A stretch of DNA of 64,000 nucleotides, from assembly GCA_900095095.1 (NCBI GenBank), contig FMBT01000098.1, positions 1 through 64,000 of the forward strand, in the 5' to 3' direction. Source of the stretch: Fragilariopsis cylindrus CCMP1102. Taxonomy: Eukaryota; Bacillariophyta; Bacillariophyceae; Bacillariales; Bacillariaceae. Position numbers and translations under genes: made by a program. Of the stretch, positions 56,525-64,000 are shown piece by piece. The notes under the pieces were generated by a model. That model saw only the letters and a list, made by a program, of their open reading frames with translations, did no database searches and had not been told where the DNA came from. How positions within the stretch are numbered: position 1 is the stretch's first letter; each line of letters begins with the position of its first letter.

Positions 56525-56947
56525 CGTCCCGTTTAGAATATTAGAACACTATCCTCGTAAATTGCCAATGTCCGGTGATGGTAATCGAAAGATTTCAATC
56601 GAAATGAAACAAAGCAAATACCGTAGAACGCGACATTCGAACATCTATCACGTCAGCGGCGCGGATTTAAAAATTGAGGAAATATGTATACTTTCCCTAA
56701 CCCCCTTTTCGAATCATCGGCAATAACAAACCCAAAATTATCTTTGGCTTATTTGACGATGATGGATATTGTTAGTTGATAATAGATAATAGATCATGGA
56801 TGATACGTTAACGAGTCGAATATCTATTCATTAAAGTTTGCGAACTCTCCTCGTATCGACAGCATTTAAACACCTCTATTCGACAACTTTGCGAGTTATT
56901 GTCCTACACGAATCACAAGATACATTTTAAGAATTGTCGCCAACAAA
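56525..56947. promoter_or_regulatory. Divergent promoter region, membrane protein/LarB
   Basis: 423 bp between divergent ATGs. The plus-strand open frame that overlaps 56145-56726 is a shadow of the opposite exon. No element is recognised. Confidence 0.45.
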
Positions 56948-58260
56948 ATGATATCCAATATTTTTACTTTTAATAATCGTCTTCTCGGAAGGTATTCTCG
57001 TGCTTTATATCGAAAATATTCAACCACTGGTATACTGCCGTTGGCAATGAATGACAATGAGCTTAGAAGGATTCTGCAACAAGTAAGTGAAGGGAATCTA
57101 TCGTTATCCGAATCTGAGTACTTGATTCGTCGTCAGTCGGACAAGGAATTGTTGTCGTCGAGGTCATCAGAATCATCATCACCATCACCTGAAGAACTTT
57201 TGAAAGCATTTGCCGACCTTGATCATACTCGGTCTTCGCGAACTGCATTTCCAGAAGCTGTATTTGGACCCGGTAAAACACCATCACAAATAGCATTAAT
57301 TCTTGATGATATGGCTCGACATTTTAACGACAAAGTTCTCGAAAGCGATGGTAGAATTGATAGCTCTCAACGGGCAATTCTCGCAACGAGGTGAGTCAGT
57401 CGGTATATATAAACAACAACCTCACGCCTGAAATTGCCTACTATGGTTTTCCTGACAGAAAAATTTAGATGTGGTTGTGAAAGAAAAGAACTATTTCGAA
57501 TAAACGCGGATAAGACACGTACTCTATCTCTCTCACACTAAAGCACTTTTTATTCAGGATATCTTCCGAAATGTACGAGAGTGTAAAGGAAATCCCATTA
57601 TCGCATGGTCATTTGGTCTATCATCCAGTCGCTAATATATTATCTATAATTCCTAGTTGTCTCGCCAGCAGTAAGGTTGTTAGTGAAGATTCGATGCAAC
57701 TAAGGAAGCGAATTATTGTCGCAACGGCTGGTACGACTGATCTTCCAGTTGCAGAGGAAGCTGCAGTTGTATTGGAAGCTGCAAACTGCAAGGTTGATCG
57801 AATATATGATGTAGGAGTGGCTGGACTGCATAGAGTTATTAGAGCCTTACCAAGATTACAATCAAATGAAGTGGGTTGTGTTATTGTTTGCGCAGGTATG
57901 GATGGGGCTCTCCCTAGTGTCATCGGTGGATTGGTTTCTGTTCCTGTAATAGCTGTGCCTACAAGCATTGGCTATGGAGTTTCATTGGGTGGTATCAGTG
58001 CCTTAATGACAATGCTTAATAGCTGTGCACCAGGCGTAAGTTAAAGATTTTCTCGTATAATTTGTCATTGTCATTGTCGTGTTCGTCATATATGCCATCT
58101 CGTCTTACACAGAGATCCTCTAAATATATACACCCCACCTGCAACGTACCGACGACTTTTCTCTTATTATTATGATCGTTTTTGTTATTCCAAGGTCGGA
58201 GTTGTGAATATCGATAATGGATTCGGTGCTGCTGCCCTTGCATATAAATGTATTCTATGA
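56948..58260 (+). CDS. larB: LarB, nickel-pincer nucleotide cofactor biosynthesis carboxylase, three exons
   Basis: LarB carboxylates and hydrolyses nicotinic acid adenine dinucleotide to start the nickel-pincer (NPN) cofactor made with LarE and LarC for lactate racemase-type enzymes. Exons 56948-57390, 57558-58035 and 58195-58260 splice in frame to 328 residues. Family motifs: [83 protein letters not shown] and, in the last exon, [14 protein letters not shown]. The N-terminus (basic, Arg/Tyr/Ser, no acids) looks mitochondrial. It is distantly related to PurE. Three introns' worth of splice signals and good codon context show a resident nuclear gene, not contamination. Confidence 0.94.
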
Positions 58261-58936
58261 TGAATAAGCTAGATTTAAAAGTATCTGGTCATTCACTAGT
58301 TCGAAAGAAACTTTATCTCTAAATTCACTTATTAGAGCTATACTGAAAGACAAATATATTTACGGGGACCTAATGGTTTCAAATTAAAGAAGTACTAGCC
58401 AAATAATCTGCGTAACAAAATATGTCGCTCCGTTGAGACAACTTTGAAAAATAATTAATAGGATATAGAACCACAATTTAGAATGATAAGTAACCTGTCA
58501 ATCCAACGACGGTGAAATAATCCGGACTGAAAGACAATAGAAGATGACCTTATATTAGCTTTTTGGTCCTACTTCTTTCATTACAGGTTACTATTTTATT
58601 ACTACTATACTACTTCGAGGTAACTAGTATTCGTACAATTTAAATTTAATACAGATCGACTGCCTGTATGATTAATTATTGATCATGTAAATATTATTTA
58701 AGATAACGCGCGAATGAATGAATCGCGCGCGCACTTTCAACTAACGTGATCATTGACACAACATATCTTTATCGGATGATGATGTTTCGATGATGTCACA
58801 TTAATTTGTTTCGTTTTCATTTCACATGCATAACCAAAAGGAGTCACATAATCATCATTGATACACTTCTACATTGTACCGATTTCAAACAAAACTGTAT
58901 TAAAATCTTTTTAAAAAAAACAAGAAACTATCGATA
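58261..58936. other. Intergenic, AT-rich
   Basis: 676 bp between tandem plus-strand genes. A short GCGCGCGC-containing stretch near 58708-58732 stands out. No gene is seen. Confidence 0.5.
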
Positions 58937-59668
58937 ATGCGAGTTCTAGCTATATCTGCTCTTGTTTCAATTTTCGTGAGAACGAAAGTGGAAGCCTTTT
59001 CGTTGTCGATGACAACTGAACAGCATGCATCGTCACGACGGGGTTTCATGAACACTGCTGCGGTGTCTGCCGGCGCTTTAGTTACCGCAGTTTCGTTGCA
59101 GCCAACCGTAAAAGCTGATGCTGCTGCTCCTACAATTTACAATCTTAGTAACGGAGTCAAGTATGCAATCACGAAAGACGTCGCGAAAGGTTCATTTCCT
59201 CAAGAGGGGGATATCTGCGCAATCGAGTACACGGGATACCTTTCAAATGGCGCTATTTTCGATGCAACACACGGCGAAGGAAAGAAGTCTGTGCTTCTTT
59301 TCAAATTGGGAAGCTCAGTAGTTAATGCTGGTATTAATTCTATGGTCGGAGAAATGAAGGTTGGACAAAAAGTGCAGGCAATAATTCCACCTGAACTGGC
59401 ATTCGGAGACAAAGGTAAGGAAAAGAAGAAATTGAACTGAACTGCTGAATAATAAATACCAACTTTGATGGTCTCATTACATCAAAATTATAAGAATTAT
59501 CAGAACACTAATATTGCTTCAAAACTCACACATATTTGTCCTACGTATTTTTTTCTCCTTCCTTTTTCTCAAGGAATATGCTTGGATGATGGAGAATGCT
59601 TAGTGAAACCCGGCGCAACACTCGTTTACGATATCCTTTTAAAGAAAGCATCGATCCCTCCACCATAA
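58937..59668 (+). CDS. FKBP-type peptidyl-prolyl isomerase, probable thylakoid lumen, two exons
   Basis: Exons 58937-59414 and 59574-59668 splice (phase 1) to 190 residues. The leader is multipart: a signal peptide ending VEAFSLSM (diatom AF-type plastid motif), then SRRGFMNTAAVSAGALVTAV, a twin-arginine segment with a hydrophobic core ending in ADA. This predicts transport through the Tat route into the thylakoid lumen. The FKBP fold follows: IEYTGYLSNGAIFDATHGEG, VGEMKVGQKVQAIIPPELAF, then exon 2 PGATLVYDILLKK. The active-site pattern is only partly conserved, as in many lumenal FKBPs, so isomerase activity is uncertain. Confidence 0.92.
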
Positions 59669-59810
59669 AAAAAGAAGATGAAGTTGAAAGTTGATGGCTA
59701 TGCTATGTAAATCGAGTGAATACTACTTTAGTGAGCACTAACGAATCCCAATCTGAATACAATAATCTAGTATAAATTAAAAGTAGATTTTCTTCAGATG
59801 AACCTCATCC

Positions 59811-61710
59811 TCACCAACTACCATTCTCTAAGCTTTGTGATCTTGGTCTTTTCGTAGTTTCTGTCCAAGCCTTTGCCTGCAAAAGTTTGATTCGATATGC
59901 ATCGGGTGTCAACTTATCGTTAGGTTCAACAAAGCTTTCTGTTTCCGACAACGCATCGGAATCATCATCATCGTCAGAGTCGTCATCCTCATCATCGTCG
60001 TCGTCGTCGTCAGAGTCGCTTTCCCCGTCAGAGTCTTCGATGCTTTCATCTGTATCAAAAGTGGGATCTCCGTCTCTATAATCTCGTCAATCACGAGGAC
60101 GTCCTCCTCTTCAACAGGCCCTTGCCAGTACTTATAAAGAGGCTCGATGAATTCGTGAGATTGACGTAGTAATAGTGGATCAAAAGGAAAGAAGGACTTA
60201 AGAGGATTGGAACCACGACCCAAACCGCCAACACCACCAGTCTGTCTGCGGCGTTCCAATGTTGCTGCTGTTGAAATAGAAGACGCCGCTTTCTTGTTGA
60301 CTCTACCCGTCGAAAGACGTTTGGCATCTGCCACTAGTTTGTTCAAAATATCTTCATCGATAAGACCATAAAAATGTGCCACATGTAGAAATTCACTCCG
60401 CACACTTTCTAAGCAGAATCGAAGTGGCTGCAACGGATGACCACACAAGAATGTCCATCGTTTGCTTTCCAAGTTCATATATTCCAAATCTTCAGAGGTT
60501 TCATTCGAATCACCGTTATGGATTCCTTTCTCAATTTCTTCTTTACTCGATACGGCCTCCCTATAATATTCAATTGCTTCATTTCCGCGAAAGGACATTA
60601 TATAGAATGCTGCTTGACAAACTGTATAGAATATAGAATGATGTTCACTTTGCTGCCTAGCATCTGAAGCACGGACCGCATAAGGAGGCAATGACCCGAT
60701 GTATGCTTCTGCCCATCTAAGTAACGCGGAGATAGATTCACAAACTGTCTCTACACAAACGAAGGAGGCCCGGCTAACAAAGGAAGCTAAGTAGCATGCA
60801 CTACTTTGTCGTGTAGTAGCTGCTCGGTAAGGATCGACAATAATTTGAAGGAGCTTCGAAACGAATTCACGATATAAAACAGTTTCGTCGTCGTGTTCCG
60901 GTGGACAGTGATGGGTGACTCCTTGGTTCGTTACTCAGGTCATCTTCTTGGGCAAAGCTGTTGTCCTTTCCGATCTGTACCTCTAAGCCGCATGGGATGA
61001 ACATGCAGAATTGAACAAATTTCGATTTATGTGTTGTTAAAATTGTGCTTTCAAATATAGGAGTAACTCATAATATATTTGTTGTGTACCACCCGCGTAA
61101 TTTTTGCACCCGATCTGGATCTGTTCAAATAGTAGTTCCAATAATGCATCAAGTTTGTCTGATAACACGTCAACACTGGTCTTCAACTTAGATTTTTCCT
61201 CCCTCGAAACAACGATTGGATTACTTTCTTCCGCTTCCTTATCATCACCGTTTGTTTGGTTTGTTGTTGTTATTTCGTCGACTATCGCGTCTCCATTATC
61301 TTTGATAAAATATTGACATCAATTTCTACGCATTTGTCAATCAATAGCTCGAATAGTCCTTGACGAATGGTTGGTAAATATTCTAACACCTTGAAGGATT
61401 GGGTAGTATACCACACCAATATTTCCTTATCCTTTAACCAAAATGGAAATTTCGATGCTATTATAGGATATAAATCTGAATTGGATCTGGGAACTATTCT
61501 CAAAATGTTACAAAGCATTACATGGATTCGATTGGTTCTGTATTATTCGTCGGATGTAGTGTCGGGATCAAAGAAATGCATAAAAGAGAGAGAGAAGTCA
61601 GAATGGGGTCAGTCAGATTCAGTGGGTTGTAGTATACGAAATTAATTTGGATAAAATACATAGGCAAAATTTTTAATTCATTTTTGAATACTTTCTACGT
61701 TGTGTGTGTG

Positions 61711-61741
<31 letters not shown>

Positions 61742-62488
61742 CTTCTGTACTTACACTCCTTCGTCGCCTATTGGACCGTAACTTGTTAGTAGTTTCCAAA
61801 TGGCAGTCAAAATTGGTGCAACGTGTGTTGACTTCGCACTAACTATAGCAAGGAGTAAATTAAAGTGTGCATCACATAGTGAATAATCCTTGTAAACTTG
61901 AAGTTTCTCATCAAGATTTTTCCCTGTCGCCGTTTCTTCGAGTAAGGTATTTATTGGAGGTACTGTCGATACGAACCGGATAACTAAATGTAATAACTGT
62001 GCATGATTGTCTTTCAATGCCAATAAATTTAATATAGAACCATGTCCAGCAGTCCGTAATGCAAGCAGTACCTTCCATATCAAATTAGGATTTTCATTTG
62101 GTCGTTTTAAAGCATTTAATATAGCTCTATATGCATCTGCATGTGTAGAATGAGATGGATTACGTCGTATTGCTGTGCCATCGTCATCGTTTCGTGGTTC
62201 TTGTGATTGCACTGCATTTGCGACGAACGTTTCTATCGCTGCCATCTCTGAGGCTGGAGGTAATTTACATTTAGGTATTTGATTCAACTTCAGTCGCAAA
62301 TTTCCTTCATCATTATTATTATTAATAATAATATTATTCCCCTGATTACTAGTATCCTTCATTATTTCCGCCACCGCCGCCGTCGGGTTCAATATTTTTT
62401 GTGGTTTCATCTCACTTTCAGTTTCACTTTCACTTTCATCATCGTGTGGTAGATCTACAGACACGACAGTTGTATGGTCGTTCTGCAT
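59811..62488 (-). CDS. RRN3: RNA polymerase I transcription initiation factor RRN3 (TIF-IA), three exons, frame-broken
   Basis: RRN3 bridges Pol I to the core promoter factor at rDNA. Exon 1 (62488-61755) has an acidic, Asn-rich head and helical repeats (LCDAHFNLLLAIVSA). Exon 2 (61537-61093), joined in phase 2 after a 217-bp TA-rich intron, reads TNRIHVMLCNILRIVP and FPFWLKDKEILVWYT. Exon 3 (60982-59811) carries REFVSKLLQIIVDPYRA, SIFYTVCQAAFYIMSFRG, and FDPLLLRQSHEFIEPLYKYW, the best family signature. It ends in a long Asp/Glu/Ser tail. Frame changes lie near 61313, 60925 and 60066; family sequence continues on both sides of each. The corrected stop is a TGA at 59811. Confidence 0.88.
61712..61741. 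repeat. (TA)n tract in RRN3 intron 1
   Basis: Fifteen TA units close to the donor end of the intron. Confidence 0.9.
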
Positions 62489-63124
62489 TTCTTAATTGAC
62501 TTTCTTCGACTGGACCTTTAGCAGAATTCACAGCTCAAAATTGTTAAGTTACTGTGTGTGGTCGATGCGATAAGCCGTTTGTTCTGTGTTGTGTGTTGTT
62601 AATTTTTTTTACTTACTCTCTAAATGCCATTCATTTTCCCGGATTTTTTTTACAAAAAGAGCTACTAGAGCATTGCTTCCTCGTACTCCGTACTGGTCCA
62701 GACCTTCGCGGGTTTTTTTTCCTTTTTAAAGTTTTAGTCCCGGTCGTGATTAAAATACAGTACAATACCGTACATTTTCGATCACCATCAATCAAACAAA
62801 ATTTTAAAATATATTCATTAATATTATTATGTTTTTATGATGCAACATACAACATACCGTATCATATCTTTTCCTAAAGCAGTAACCATATCTTATTAAA
62901 GTGAAAAGGTTAACAGGGTAGATTGATTTGCAAACTTCTTCGCAAAGATTTTCATCCATTCATCCAATTCAATACCGAATGATTCGTTTATTATCAACGC
63001 TGCCATCATATTGTCGCCATCTCGTCCGCTCCAATCCAGTATTTCTTCTACAAGCAAAAGCACATACAAAGCATAGTCTACACATTCACATGCACATGTA
63101 AACGAACCATCGAGGAGGAGGGAA
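62489..63124. promoter_or_regulatory. Divergent intergenic region, RRN3/helicase-associated protein
   Basis: 636 bp between divergent starts; AT-rich with T runs near 62600-62735. No gene is supported. Confidence 0.45.
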
Positions 63125-64000
63125 ATGATCCAGTCCTTCGCTACGACAATAAACGATGTACGGTCTGATACGGTAATTACGTCGTGTTGTCAAGAAAAAC
63201 GTGGTGGCGGTTTTCAACTGCTACTGGACCAGTCATCCGCAACAAAACGGAGTTTAAATCATGGATTACTTCTGCATCAGCAACATTATCATCATTTACC
63301 TTCCTTTTCCTCGAATTATACCCAGATCTGTCATCGACGACGACGAAAATTTCCAACCGAAATTTTTCGACTTTTACCAATGATAATAAAGATGATGATA
63401 TTGATATATTAAAAAGAAAGCTCACCCCGGAAGAAAACATATGACTGAGTTGCTTATACAATACAAGGTTAAAAACGGAGATTGTCATATACCGACCGGA
63501 ACGAGTAAGTACACTCGTCAGGAAAGAGAACGGTTGGGTGTCTCTGATGACCTAGCCAACTGGGCAGTCAGACAAAGAAGACAGTACCGTGGATCGAACA
63601 GTAAAGGAGCTAATATCAGTAGTAACTCACTGTCTACAAGGATAATTATCTTGGAATCGATAGGATTTATGTGGTCGTGCCGTGAGAGTCAGTGGCAACG
63701 TTCTTTTAATAAGCTTGAATTATACGGAAAACGTCATGGGGGAGATTTAACAATCAGAATCCAAGATGATCTTCGGATGTATACGTGGATAGAACAACAA
63801 CGAAAGGCATATAAAAGGGCCTTATGTCGATTGAAAGAGAAGATCTACTTAGAGAGATTGAATTTTCTTTTGATCCGAAAGATGTAAAATGGAGGACAAA
63901 CCATGAAAATCTGTGTCTATACCATGAAGAACATGGAGATACCTTGGTACCATTGATTGACGACGAAGGTAAATCAAATTATTTAGGTCAATGGGTTGCC
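63125..64000 (+). CDS. Helicase-associated (HA) domain protein, partial at window end
   Basis: From ATG 63125 the first 90 codons give a leader that is hard to place, with a frame change near 63290. Then the HA repeats begin: LLIQYKVKNGDCHIPTG, LANWAVRQRRQYR, ILESIGFMWSCRESQWQ, FNKLELYGKRHGG, LRMYTWIEQQRKAYKR, IEFSFDPKDVKWR, YHEEHGDTLVP, YLGQWVA. These alternate about every 60-70 residues, as in the helicase-associated domain repeats abundant in diatoms. Frame changes are needed near 63443 and 63828. The gene continues beyond base 64000. The repeats are presumed DNA- or protein-binding; no helicase core is visible in the window. Confidence 0.8.

Noticed and set aside
1-64000. tRNA, rRNA, snRNA genes and CRISPR arrays
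   Set aside because: No T-loop-like GGTTCGAATCC with a matching acceptor stem, no rRNA-like block, and no regularly spaced repeats with unique spacers were seen by eye; a covariance-model search would be needed to exclude small RNAs.

Overview
The window looks like nuclear DNA of a diatom, or a close stramenopile alga. It is AT-rich and gene-dense on both strands. Introns are short (mostly 70-220 bp) GT-AG introns. Many proteins carry Asn/Gln/Asp/Ser runs. N-termini resemble diatom plastid or ER leaders with an AxF-type cleavage motif, for example on the ferredoxin and FKBP genes. The right end holds a helicase-associated-domain protein of a kind common in diatoms. I cannot name the genus. 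Exon borders were placed by eye from splice signals and reading phase, so they may be off by a few bases.

Layout. 0-9 kb: short unknowns, an Ataxin-10 homologue, UDP-glucose 4-epimerase and a membrane-anchored papain-type protease. 9-14 kb: TcdA-like E1 enzyme, a four-pass membrane protein and a Golgi-type glycosyltransferase. 14-19 kb: a large ABCB transporter with the unusual domain order TMD-NBD-NBD-TMD. 20-27 kb: a PSI-domain membrane protein, a MYB factor with Cys-rich ends, and the NatC subunit NAA35. 27-34.6 kb: plastid-type 2Fe-2S ferredoxin, ZIP transporter, FIS1, an unknown coiled-coil protein and a class 3 lipase. 34.9-39.5 kb: a probable PIF/Harbinger-like DNA transposon, with inverted ends, a DDE transposase and an unrecognised second gene. 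39.7-46.8 kb: a MoxR-like P-loop fragment joined to an unknown protein, SF3B1, and a small secreted protein whose two introns are homologous to each other. 48-57 kb: a second small protein with the same C-terminal motif, a DUF1995 protein, a Nudix hydrolase, a ubiquitin-like/ribosomal eL41 fusion, a J-domain protein and a mitochondrial-type membrane protein. 57-64 kb: LarB, a lumenal-type FKBP, the Pol I factor RRN3, and a helicase-associated-domain protein that runs off the end.

Most genes are unrelated housekeeping loci rather than a pathway cluster. The points of interest are the Ubl-eL41 fusion, the rearranged ABC transporter, the two-gene transposon with an internal 80-bp near-perfect inverted repeat, the pair of homologous introns, and a nickel-pincer cofactor gene (LarB) in a eukaryote.

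Caution: at least ten conserved genes are interrupted by single-base frame breaks, often in homopolymers, while others (Ataxin-10, SF3B1, TcdA, Nudix) are clean over kilobases. This looks more like residual long-read assembly error than gene decay. Gene spans below are given across such breaks.
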